NCBI RefSeq assembly: GCF_000427785.1
Contig: NZ_ATYR01000030.1
Span: forward strand, 1-64,000
Direction: 5' to 3'
Length of the DNA stretch: 64,000 bases
DNA from: Massilia alkalitolerans DSM 17462
GTDB taxonomy: Bacteria; Pseudomonadota; Gammaproteobacteria; Burkholderiales; Burkholderiaceae_D
Below are positions 8,437 through 16,121 of this stretch, piece after piece. Every line of letters starts with the position of its first letter. The stretch's first letter is position 1. Position numbers and translations under genes: made by a program. The notes beneath the pieces are model-generated. The model saw only the letters and a list, made by a program, of their open reading frames with translations. It was not told the DNA's origin and did not search any database.

Positions 8437-8477
8437 TTAAAAAAGGCGGCCTGCGCAAGCAGGGCCGCCTTTTTTTA
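8437..8477 (+). terminator. Rho-independent terminator after lysS
   Basis: An A-rich run, the stem AAGGCGGC-CTGC with loop GCAA and its partner GCAGGGCCGCCTT, and a run of seven T form a classical terminator. The flanking A and T runs make it usable on both strands, which suits the convergent ppnN gene. Confidence 0.9.
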
Positions 8478-8491
8478 TCGATCTACGCCGC

Positions 8492-9862
8492 TTACTGGAC
8501 GATGGTGTAGCAAGGCGTATACGCCTTGCCCGGCAGTTTCATCCGGCTATGCTCCACGAACGATGCCAGCAGCGCATCCATCGGCTCCATGATCGCGCTC
8601 TCGCCCTGAATCTCGTACTTGCCGTGCTGTTCGATCGCGCGGATGCCCTCTTCCTTCACGTTGCCGGCAACGATGCCCGAAAACGCCCGGCGCAGGTTTG
8701 CCGCCAGCAGGTGCGATTCCTGGGCGCGGTGCAGCTTCAGGTTGCGCATGTTCTCGTGGGTCGGGCGGAACGGCTTCTGGAACTCCGGATCGATCTTGAG
8801 GCGCCAGTTGAAGTAATACGCGTCGCTGTGCGCCTTGCGGAATTCGCGCACCTTCTGGATGCCGGCGTACATTTCCTTCGCCACTGCCTCGGGATCGTCG
8901 ATGATGATCTTGTAGCGCTTTTGCGCAGCTTCGCCGAGCGTCAGCCCGATGAAATGGTCGATCTGCTCGAAATACGCGCCCGCCGTCGCCGGGCCGGTGA
9001 AGATCAGCGGGAACGGCACTTCCGCATTTTCCGGATGCAGCAGGATACCCAGGATATACAGGATTTCCTCGGCGGTACCGGCGCCGCCCGGGAACACGAT
9101 GATGCCGTGGCCGGTGCGGACAAACGCCTCGAGGCGCTTCTCGATGTCCGGCATGATGACCAGGTCGCTGACGATCGGGTTCGGCGATTCGGCCGCGATG
9201 ATGCCCGGCTCGGAAATGCCGAGGTAACGCCCGCTGCGGATGCGCTGCTTCGAGTGCCCGATGGCGGCGCCCTTCATCGGGCCTTTCATGGCGCCCGGGC
9301 CGCAGCCGGTGCAGATATCCAGCTCGCGCAGGCCGAGCGCATAGCCGACCTCTTTCGTATAGGTGTACTCGACGCGGTTGATCGAGTGTCCGCCCCAGCA
9401 CACCACCAGGTTCGGACTGCGCTGCGGCTGCAGCACATTGGCATTGCGCAGGATGTGGAATACCGCGTCGGTAATGCCTTCCGGGCGGTTCAGGTCGAAT
9501 TTGGGATTGGAGGTAATATCGAAATGGACGTAGACGATATCGCGCAGCACCGAGAACAGGTGCTCGTGGATACCTCGAATCATCTTGCCGTCTACGAAGG
9601 CATGCGCGGGCGCACTGCGGATGTCGAGCTTGATGCCGCGCTCGCGCTGGAGAATGCTGATCTCGAAATCGCGGTAGCGTTCGAGCAGCTCCTTGCCGTC
9701 ATCGATCGAGCTGCCGGTATTTAATACGGCCAGTGCGCACTTTCTGAATATGTCATACAAGCCGCTCTTGCTGGTGTCGAGCAGCTTGGCGACTTCGGCT
9801 TTCGACAGGACTTCGAGGCGGCCTTCCGGAGAGATGAGAACATCGACAACATCTTGGGTCAT
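8492..9862 (-). CDS. ppnN: Pyrimidine/purine-5'-nucleotide nucleosidase (LOG family)
   Basis: A 456-residue PpnN/YgdH homologue that cleaves nucleoside monophosphates to base and ribose 5-phosphate; in E. coli it is activated by (p)ppGpp. The N-terminal DUF4478-type domain (about 1-125) precedes the Rossmann LOG core with CTGCGPGAMKGPMKGA and the active-site motif FPGGAGTAEEILY, then a C-terminal DUF3412-type region. The frame is open to 9994, but the start at 9862 (MTQDVVDVLISPEG) gives the family N-terminus and E. coli-like length (454). A purine-rich AAAGGGAAAA lies upstream. It is divergent from the POT transporter. Confidence 0.93.
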   Translation of the reverse strand: MTQDVVDVLISPEGRLEVLSKAEVAKLLDTSKSGLYDIFRKCALAVLNTGSSIDDGKELLERYRDFEISILQRERGIKLDIRSAPAHAFVDGKMIRGIHEHLFSVLRDIVYVHFDITSNPKFDLNRPEGITDAVFHILRNANVLQPQRSPNLVVCWGGHSINRVEYTYTKEVGYALGLRELDICTGCGPGAMKGPMKGAAIGHSKQRIRSGRYLGISEPGIIAAESPNPIVSDLVIMPDIEKRLEAFVRTGHGIIVFPGGAGTAEEILYILGILLHPENAEVPFPLIFTGPATAGAYFEQIDHFIGLTLGEAAQKRYKIIIDDPEAVAKEMYAGIQKVREFRKAHSDAYYFNWRLKIDPEFQKPFRPTHENMRNLKLHRAQESHLLAANLRRAFSGIVAGNVKEEGIRAIEQHGKYEIQGESAIMEPMDALLASFVEHSRMKLPGKAYTPCYTIVQ

Positions 9863-9894
9863 GGTTTTGTTTTCCCTTTCAATCGGTAATACGG

Positions 9895-9912
9895 ATTGGC
9901 CTGTTTGCCAAT
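9895..9912. promoter_or_regulatory. Inverted repeat upstream of ppnN
   Basis: ATTGGC-CTGTTT-GCCAAT is a perfect 6-bp inverted repeat with a 6-bp spacer, 33 bp before the ppnN start. It is the size of an operator for a dimeric regulator. No regulator can be named. Confidence 0.35.
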
Positions 9913-9991
9913 ATACGCCAAAGTGCAACACTTTGCGCCCCGATTGAGGGCATTCCATGACGTGGCGCGCACTGCGGGGGAGCGTGTTTAC

Positions 9992-10016
9992 CACAAGCCG
10001 AAAAAGTTCGCTTGTG
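9992..10016. promoter_or_regulatory. Inverted repeat upstream of the POT transporter
   Basis: CACAAGC (9992-9998) and GCTTGTG (10010-10016) form a 7-bp inverted repeat with an 11-bp spacer in the ppnN-POT divergent gap. A -10-like TAAAAT lies at 10032-10037, so the repeat sits where an activator or repressor of the transporter would bind. Confidence 0.4.
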
Positions 10017-10118
10017 ATGAGGGATTTACACTAAAATGCGTGCCTATTGGAATTTCCGGCATACAGATATTCCACCAAAAAAATCGTCGTTACATATAAC
10101 TATTTCGGGAGGAACCGC

Positions 10119-11618
10119 ATGAGCGGTGCAGCTACTTCAGCCAAGGGACCGATCCCAGAATTCAAGCAGATCATGGGCCATCCAGCTCCGTTGTGGATGC
10201 TCTTCATGACCGAATTCTGGGAACGCTTCGCGTTCTACGGCATTCGTTGGGCCCTGGTGCTCTACATCGTCGCCCAGTTCTATGGCGGCGACGCCGTCGG
10301 CCAGGCCGACGCCAACCTGACCTACGGTTCCTACCTCGCGCTGGTGTACGCCGGCGCGGTCCTCGGCGGCTACGTGGCCGACCGTGTCATCGGCTATCAG
10401 CGCTCGATCCTCGTCGGCGCGGTCTTCATGGCGGCCGGCCTGTTCATGATCACCCTGCCCGACCAGGACATCTTCAAGTTCGGCCTGGCCACCATCATCG
10501 TCGGCAACGGCATGTTCAAGCCGAACATCTCGGCCATGGTCGGCCAGCTGTACTCGATCGACGATACCCGGCGCGATTCCGGCTTCACCATTTTCTACAT
10601 GGGCATCAACGCGGGCGCGTTCTTTGCGCCGATCGTGACCGGTGAGCTGGCCGAGCGCCTCAGCAACGGCGCCGTCCCGGCCTACAAGGCAGTGTTCTTC
10701 GCCGCCGGTATCGGCATGGTGCTGGCCCTGGTGTGGTTCTACATCGGCCGCAAGCAGCTCAAGGGCATCGGCGCGCCGGTCGGCGAACTGGCCAGCCCGA
10801 AGCGACTGATCGGCGTCGTCATCGGCTCGCTGCTCGTGATCCCGGTCGTGTACTTCCTGCTGCGCGCCGGCGCCGCCAACCTGCAGATCGTCCTGTCGAT
10901 CATGTTCGTGATCCTGGCGCTGATGCTGATCGTGGAGGGCGTCCGCGAGGGCAAGGTGTCGCGCGACAAGACCATCGCCATGATGATCATCTTCTTCTTC
11001 AACATCCTGTTCTGGTGCTTCTTCGAGCAGGCCGGCAGCTCCTTCACCTTCCTGGCCGACCAGATCGTGAACCGCAATATCGGCGGCTGGGAAATGCCGG
11101 TGGCGTACTTCCAGTCGGTGAACTCGGTGGCCATCATCCTGCTCGCGCCGGTCATTGCCGCGATCTGGGTCGCGATGGGCAAGCGCAACGCCAACCCGTC
11201 GATCCCGCGCAAGTTCGGCCTGGGCATCATCATCAACGGCCTCGCCTTCGGCCTGCTGATGTACGCGCTGTCGAACCTGCTGGATCCGGTTGGCCAGATC
11301 CCGGCCTGGACCCTGCTGGCGGTGTACACGATCCAGTCGATCGGTGAGCTGTGCCTGTCGCCGATCGGCCTGTCGATGGTGACCAAGCTGGCCCCGACCC
11401 GCCTGGTCGGCCTGGGCATGGGCGGCTGGTTCCTGTCGACCGGTATCGGCAACAACCTGTCGGGCATCTTCGCCTCGCACGTCTCGGGCGAGTCGGGCAT
11501 GTCGGTGGCGTCCGCGCTGAGCGGCTACACCTCGGGCTTCTGGATCCTGCTGGTCGGCGGCGTGCTGCTGTTCCTGCTGGCCCCGCTCATCCAGAAACTG
11601 ATGCACGGCGTGAAGTAA
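10119..11618 (+). CDS. POT-family proton-dependent oligopeptide transporter
   Basis: A 499-residue inner-membrane symporter of di- and tripeptides with protons. The family signature TEFWERFAFYGIRW (the ExxERFxYYG motif) lies in helix 1, and about 12-14 hydrophobic segments follow, including the PTR2 region GMFKPNISAMVGQLY and FTIFYMGINAGAFFAP. The start at 10119 is set by GGGAGG seven bases upstream; the frame is open further upstream without support. A terminator follows at 11641. With the OPT transporter at 13690 this makes two peptide importers within 6 kb, suggesting peptides as nutrients. Confidence 0.93.
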   Translation: MSGAATSAKGPIPEFKQIMGHPAPLWMLFMTEFWERFAFYGIRWALVLYIVAQFYGGDAVGQADANLTYGSYLALVYAGAVLGGYVADRVIGYQRSILVGAVFMAAGLFMITLPDQDIFKFGLATIIVGNGMFKPNISAMVGQLYSIDDTRRDSGFTIFYMGINAGAFFAPIVTGELAERLSNGAVPAYKAVFFAAGIGMVLALVWFYIGRKQLKGIGAPVGELASPKRLIGVVIGSLLVIPVVYFLLRAGAANLQIVLSIMFVILALMLIVEGVREGKVSRDKTIAMMIIFFFNILFWCFFEQAGSSFTFLADQIVNRNIGGWEMPVAYFQSVNSVAIILLAPVIAAIWVAMGKRNANPSIPRKFGLGIIINGLAFGLLMYALSNLLDPVGQIPAWTLLAVYTIQSIGELCLSPIGLSMVTKLAPTRLVGLGMGGWFLSTGIGNNLSGIFASHVSGESGMSVASALSGYTSGFWILLVGGVLLFLLAPLIQKLMHGVK

Positions 11619-11640
11619 GCGTCGAACGCTCCATATGACA

Positions 11641-11666
11641 ACGGCGGCCTGCGGGCCGCCGTTTTC
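11641..11666 (+). terminator. Terminator after the POT transporter
   Basis: ACGGCGGC, a 6-base loop and GCCGCCGT, followed by TTTTC, form an 8-bp stem with a short T run. It lies between the transporter and the convergent LysR gene. Confidence 0.8.
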
Positions 11667-11682
11667 GTTGGCGACGACGGCG

Positions 11683-12582
11683 TCAGCGCCGGTCCAGCGT
11701 CGCCTCCATCGCGCGCATCTCCGCCACCATCCACTCCCTGAAGCGCTGCACCTTGAGCATGTGCTCCTTGTGCGGATTGACCAGGAAGCGGTAGCCGCTC
11801 TCGAAGCGTGCGCTCCTGCAGGGAATCTGGCGCAGCGCGCCGGACTGGATGTCCTCGAAGGCGATCCCGTAGGGCACCAGCGCCACCCCCTGCCCCGCCA
11901 CTGCCGCCTGCACCAGCACGCCCCAGTGCGTGTACACGCGCGAAAAGTCGTACTTGCCCTTGAGCGCGCGGTTCTCGTTGAGCAGCTGCAGCCAGGCCTC
12001 GGGCGATTGGACCACCAGCAGGTGGTGCTGCGGCAGGTCGGCCAGCAGCAAGGCGTCCTGGCCGGGCGCCAGCAGTTCGGGGCTGTAGACCGGCACCAGG
12101 CGCTCGCGGAACAGCACCGACGGATCGCCCTCGACCACCGGTCCGTAACGGATCGCCACGTCGGTGCTGTCGGCCTGCAGGTCGACCGGCGCGTCGTTCG
12201 AATCGATCCGGATGTCGAGTTCCGGATACTGCTTGGTGAAGCGGTGCATGCGCGGCACCAGCCACTTGATCGCGAACGAGTGCGTGGTCGAGATCCGCAG
12301 CACCGCCTCCTCGTCGCCGCGCTGCAGCGCCGCCACCTTGGCGCGCAGGTCGGCCAGCATGCGACCGGTGGCAATCGCCAGCTCCTGTCCCTTCTCGGTC
12401 AGCGCAATGTGGCGCGGATGCCGCACGAACAGCGGAAATCCGATGTTTTCCTCGAGCTGCTTGACCTGCAGGCTGACCGCCGCCGGGGTCTTGTGCAGTT
12501 CGCGGGCAGCCAGCTTGAAGCTGCCCCAGCGCGCGGCGGCGTCGAAGTCGATCAGGCCGGACAGGCTGCGCAAGGGCTTCAT
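11683..12582 (-). CDS. LysR-family transcriptional regulator (GcvA-like)
   Basis: A 299-residue regulator. The N-terminal winged helix-turn-helix (about 5-65) reads FDAAARWGSFKLAARELHKT and PAAVSLQVKQLEENIGFPLF. The effector-binding domain (about 90-295) resembles GcvA-type proteins. The start at 12582 is chosen because GGAGG lies just upstream (12587-12591); the ATG at 12597 has no ribosome-binding site. It is divergent from the epimerase-like gene, the classical arrangement in which a LysR protein controls its neighbour and itself. Effector unknown. Confidence 0.88.
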   Translation of the reverse strand: MKPLRSLSGLIDFDAAARWGSFKLAARELHKTPAAVSLQVKQLEENIGFPLFVRHPRHIALTEKGQELAIATGRMLADLRAKVAALQRGDEEAVLRISTTHSFAIKWLVPRMHRFTKQYPELDIRIDSNDAPVDLQADSTDVAIRYGPVVEGDPSVLFRERLVPVYSPELLAPGQDALLLADLPQHHLLVVQSPEAWLQLLNENRALKGKYDFSRVYTHWGVLVQAAVAGQGVALVPYGIAFEDIQSGALRQIPCRSARFESGYRFLVNPHKEHMLKVQRFREWMVAEMRAMEATLDRR

Positions 12583-12595
12583 GCCGCCTCCATGC

Positions 12596-12610
12596 ATAAG
12601 TTTTTCTTAT
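12596..12610. promoter_or_regulatory. LysR-box-like inverted repeat
   Basis: ATAAG-TTTTT-CTTAT is a perfect inverted repeat containing the T-N11-A pattern (12597-12609) typical of LysR-type binding sites. It lies 14 bp before the lysR-type start, in the divergent gap with the epimerase-like gene. Confidence 0.5.
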
Positions 12611-12687
12611 TCAATGTCAGTACTTTTTCTCGTTTGATGGTTTTTGCTGCTTTGCAGAAAATATACGCGATCCTACAAGGAAAAGTC

Positions 12688-13608
12688 ATGCCAAAGAATA
12701 TATTGGTGATCGGCGGTACCCGTTATTTCGGCAAACTCCTGGTGCAGCGCCTGCTGCGTCTTGGGCACCGCGTGAGCATTGCCACCCGCGGCTATGCGCC
12801 GGATCCCTTCGGCGACCGGATCACCCGCATCCGCGTCGACCGCCGCAACGAACATGCGATGCGCAACGCCTTCCGCGACCTGTCCTTCGACATCGTCTAT
12901 GACCAGATGTGCTATTCGCCGCTGGACGCCGCGATTTCGGTGCGTGTCTTCGCCGGTAAGGTGGGGCGCTACGTCATGACCTCGACCATCGACGCCTATC
13001 GCGAGCTGGCGCCGCGCGATGCGGCCTTCCTCGAGAGCGACCTGCCGGTACTGGCCCAGCGCATCGACACCGCCTATCCCTGGCACGACCCGGCGCGCGC
13101 GATCGAATGCTACGTCTCGGGCAAGATCCAGGCCGAAGCCTACCTGGAGCGCGACGGCAGCCTGCCGCTCGCGACCGTGCGCCTGGCCCACGTGCTCGGC
13201 GGCCCCGAGGATTTCACCGGCCGGCTGGCCCACTATGTCGACCTGGTGCGCCTGCGCGCCACCCTGCCTTATGCGAACGCGGGTGCCAAGGTCTCGTTCA
13301 TGGAAGCCCAGGAAGCGGCCGACTTCCTGCTGTGGACCGGCATGCAGGACTTCCGCGGCCCCGTCAACGCCGCCTGCGACGGGGCGCTCTCGAGCTTCGA
13401 CCTGCATGCGCGCGTGGCCGCGGTGCTCGACGAGACGCCGCGCACCGCCAAGGTGGCGCCGGCAGGACCGGGCGTGCTGTCGCCATTCGATTTCGCCACG
13501 CCTCTGGCGCTCGACACCTCGCGTGCCAAGGCGCTTGGCTACCGCTTCGGCCATACCAGGGACTGGTTGGACGATGTGATTCGTCACCACGACCTGGCCT
13601 TCGTCTGA
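12688..13608 (+). CDS. NAD-dependent epimerase/dehydratase-like (extended SDR) protein
   Basis: A 306-residue Rossmann protein. The dinucleotide-binding loop is ILVIGGTRYFGKLLVQRLL (residues 4-22). The active-site region is atypical: VMTSTIDAY with no clear YxxxK triad, although CYVSGKIQAE near residue 145 may supply Tyr and Lys. This places it with the atypical SDR group rather than with classical UDP-sugar epimerases. AAGGAAAAG precedes the ATG at 12688. It may be controlled by the divergent LysR protein. The substrate cannot be inferred. Confidence 0.8.
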   Translation: MPKNILVIGGTRYFGKLLVQRLLRLGHRVSIATRGYAPDPFGDRITRIRVDRRNEHAMRNAFRDLSFDIVYDQMCYSPLDAAISVRVFAGKVGRYVMTSTIDAYRELAPRDAAFLESDLPVLAQRIDTAYPWHDPARAIECYVSGKIQAEAYLERDGSLPLATVRLAHVLGGPEDFTGRLAHYVDLVRLRATLPYANAGAKVSFMEAQEAADFLLWTGMQDFRGPVNAACDGALSSFDLHARVAAVLDETPRTAKVAPAGPGVLSPFDFATPLALDTSRAKALGYRFGHTRDWLDDVIRHHDLAFV

Positions 13609-13616
13609 ATTCAAGC

Positions 13617-13655
13617 TGCTTGAACGCGTGGGCAAGAAACTTGCCCACCCTACAA
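13617..13655. repeat. GTAGGGTGGGC-family repeat, single arm
   Basis: The stretch CTTGAACGCGTGGGCAAG, AAAC and TTGCCCACCCTAC contains the same TTGAACGCG...CACCCTAC core as the longer copies at 25040 and 46959. Only one arm of the element is present here. Confidence 0.6.
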
Positions 13656-13660
13656 AAACA

Positions 13661-13684
13661 ACGGCCCGGAATCTTCCGGGCCGT
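13661..13684. terminator. Bidirectional hairpin between epimerase-like and OPT genes
   Basis: ACGGCCCGGA-ATCT-TCCGGGCCGT is a perfect 10-bp stem. It follows the A-rich ACAAAAACA and precedes TTTG, and lies between two convergent genes. Confidence 0.75.
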
Positions 13685-13689
13685 TTGCT

Positions 13690-15969
13690 TTAGCGTTTCG
13701 CTTTTTCCCGCGCCACCCAGTACAGCAGCGCGATGATCAGGCCGTAGGGAATCAGGGTCAGCAGGTTGGCGTTCGGCCCCGCGAAGAACGGGTTCGAGGC
13801 TTCCGCCCAGGTGGCCATGCTGCTGTCGAAGTCGGTCAGCACGCCGGCGGTGATGGCGATGATGATGCCGGCCAGCGCGCCGCCGGCGATATAGCCCGAC
13901 GCCAGCAGCGTGCCCGAACTGCGGTCCCCTGCTGCCTGGCGCTCTTCGGCGTTCAGCTTCTCGTACTGCGGCAGCTGGTTGTTGCGGCGGTCCGCCAGCC
14001 AGCGCACCATGCCGCCCACCGCGATCGGCAGCGTCGAGATCAGCGGCAGGTAGACGCCCACCGAGAAGGCCAGCGCGTGCACGCCGGCCATCTCGAGCAC
14101 CACCGAGATCATCACGCCGAACAGCACCAGCGTCCATGGCAGCTCCTGGTCGAGGATGCCCTTGATGATGTAGGACATCAGGACCGCCTTCGGCGCATCG
14201 TACTTCTTGACTTCGGTGCCGTCCGGACGGACCTTGTGGGTGCCGTTGATGCCCGGATCGACCAGGTAGGCCAGGCTGCCGTCGGCGGCCACCAGGTACT
14301 TGCCGGCCGGGCCGCCCGCGGTGTCGGTCTTCTGCCAGACCTTATAGGTGTTGGCGTCGCCGGCGGCCTGCGGGCCGTGCAACTGCGCGGTTTCGGTCAG
14401 CTTCGAGGCATCCACCTTCAGGCCCGGCGCGACTTGCGCGGCCGGCACGTACACGGTGCCCGCCTCGTTCAGCTTGAGCAGGATCGGTCCCAGGATCAGG
14501 GCCGAGGCCAGGGCGCCGCACAGGATCGCGTACTGCTGCATGCGCGGGGTCGAGCCGACCAGGAAGCCGGTCTTCAGGTCTTGCGAGGTGGTGCCGGCAT
14601 TGCTCGCCGCGATGCAGACGATGGCGCCGACCGACAGCGCGGTGACGTAGTACTGGCCGCCGGTCCAGCCCATCACCAGGAAGATCAGGCAGGTGAACAG
14701 CAAGGTGGCCACCGCCATGCCCGAGATCGGGTTCGAGGACGAGCCGACTTCGCCGGTCAGGCGCGAGGACACGGTGGCGAACAGGAAGCCGAACACCAGG
14801 ATCAGGAGCGCGCCCAGCAGGTTCATGTGCAGCGGGGTGGCCACGGTGATGATGGCGATGATCGCCAGGCAGCCGATCAGGACCCACTTCAGCGGAATGT
14901 CCTGCTCGGTGCGCAGCGCGTTGTCGGCGGCCGCGCCCGCGGCCCGGCTCTTGCTCATGCTGGACAGGCCGCCCGTCAGGCCGCTCCAGATGGCCGGCAT
15001 CGAGCGCGCCAGGGCGATCAGGCCGCCGGCCGCCACCGCGCCCGCGCCGATGTACAGCACGTAGGCGTTGCGGATGTCGTCCGGGCCCATGTCGCGGATC
15101 AGGGTGGTGGCGGGCGCCAGCGGCACCGTGAGGAGCTCGCCGAAGAAGGCGATCATCGGGATCAGGAGCAGATAGGACAGCACGCCGCCGGCCGCCATCG
15201 TGAGGGCGATGCGCGGGCCGATGATGTAGCCCACGCCGAGCAGCTCGGGCGAGACTTCGGCGCCGGCCGAGCCGCCCTTGAGCGGGCTGGCGAATTCGAA
15301 GTTGACGTAGTCGCGCCAGCCCTTGAAGGACACGCTCAGGGTCTTGTACGCCAGGCCGATGCCGAAGCCGCCGAAGATCAGCATGGCGCGGCGCTTGGCG
15401 TCGCGTGCGGCATCGGAACCGTCTTCGCGCGCCTCGCCCGCCGCGGCGCGCGAGGTCTCGGTGGCCGCGGCCTTGAGCACCTCGGCGCAGGCCGTGCCTT
15501 CCGGGTACTTCAGTTCGCGGTGGGCGTCGACGATCATGGTGCGGCGCATCGGGATCATCATCAGGATGCCCAGCAGGCCGCCCAGCACGCCGACCAGCAT
15601 CACGCGCGAGATCTCCAGGTCGAAACCGAGGATCATGATCGCCGGCATGGTCACGCCGAGGCCGAAGGCGAGCGATTCGCCCGCCGAGCCGGCGGTCTGC
15701 GTGATGCTGTTCTCGAGGATGGTCGATTCGCGGGCGCCGAACTTCTTCGCCGTGTGGAACAGGGTGATGGCGATGACCGCCACCGGGATCGAGGCGCTCA
15801 CGGTCAGGCCGACCTTCAGCACCAGGTACAGGGAGGACGCCCCGAAGATCATGCCCAGCACCGTGCCCATGATCAGGGCGCGCAGTGTGAACTCGGGCAG
15901 GTTCGCGCTGGCCGGGATATAGGGCTTGAAGCCGGACGCGCTGGTGTTGGAAGGTGAATCGTAGGGCAT
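13690..15969 (-). CDS. OPT-family oligopeptide transporter
   Basis: A 759-residue membrane protein with some 14-16 hydrophobic segments, matching the bacterial branch of the OPT family, which imports peptides or metal-peptide conjugates. Typical stretches are LPEFTLRALIMGTVLGMIFG near the N-terminus, ILENSITQTAGSAGESLAFG and LKYPEGTACAEVLKA. A soluble loop at about 500-600 breaks the helices. The start at 15969 has GAGGA upstream; an ATG at 15990 has weaker support. It is divergent from the PBP1A gene and convergent with the epimerase-like gene. Confidence 0.93.
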   Translation of the reverse strand: MPYDSPSNTSASGFKPYIPASANLPEFTLRALIMGTVLGMIFGASSLYLVLKVGLTVSASIPVAVIAITLFHTAKKFGARESTILENSITQTAGSAGESLAFGLGVTMPAIMILGFDLEISRVMLVGVLGGLLGILMMIPMRRTMIVDAHRELKYPEGTACAEVLKAAATETSRAAAGEAREDGSDAARDAKRRAMLIFGGFGIGLAYKTLSVSFKGWRDYVNFEFASPLKGGSAGAEVSPELLGVGYIIGPRIALTMAAGGVLSYLLLIPMIAFFGELLTVPLAPATTLIRDMGPDDIRNAYVLYIGAGAVAAGGLIALARSMPAIWSGLTGGLSSMSKSRAAGAAADNALRTEQDIPLKWVLIGCLAIIAIITVATPLHMNLLGALLILVFGFLFATVSSRLTGEVGSSSNPISGMAVATLLFTCLIFLVMGWTGGQYYVTALSVGAIVCIAASNAGTTSQDLKTGFLVGSTPRMQQYAILCGALASALILGPILLKLNEAGTVYVPAAQVAPGLKVDASKLTETAQLHGPQAAGDANTYKVWQKTDTAGGPAGKYLVAADGSLAYLVDPGINGTHKVRPDGTEVKKYDAPKAVLMSYIIKGILDQELPWTLVLFGVMISVVLEMAGVHALAFSVGVYLPLISTLPIAVGGMVRWLADRRNNQLPQYEKLNAEERQAAGDRSSGTLLASGYIAGGALAGIIIAITAGVLTDFDSSMATWAEASNPFFAGPNANLLTLIPYGLIIALLYWVAREKAKR

Positions 15970-16047
15970 GGGTGTTCCTCGGGTATGCACGCTTGGGTAA
16001 AACCGAAGGCGTGACTATCGCATATGCCGAAATGGAATGAAAGCAGT

Positions 16048-16076
16048 TTGAAGCGGTAGAATGCGCGGGATACAAT
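16048..16076 (+). promoter_or_regulatory. Probable promoter of the PBP1A gene
   Basis: TTGAAG (16048-16053), a 17-bp spacer and TACAAT (16071-16076) form a good sigma-70 promoter 45 bp before the GTG start of the PBP1A gene. Confidence 0.6.
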
Positions 16077-16121
16077 GCACCGCAATGCTCGGTACTTACG
16101 AGCGTTCTTCGAGAGTAGTCA

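Noticed and set aside
14077..15957. 626-codon plus-strand open frame opposite the OPT transporter
   Set aside because: The translation is His/Asp/Gly/Arg-rich without a fold, whereas the minus strand gives a clear OPT transporter.
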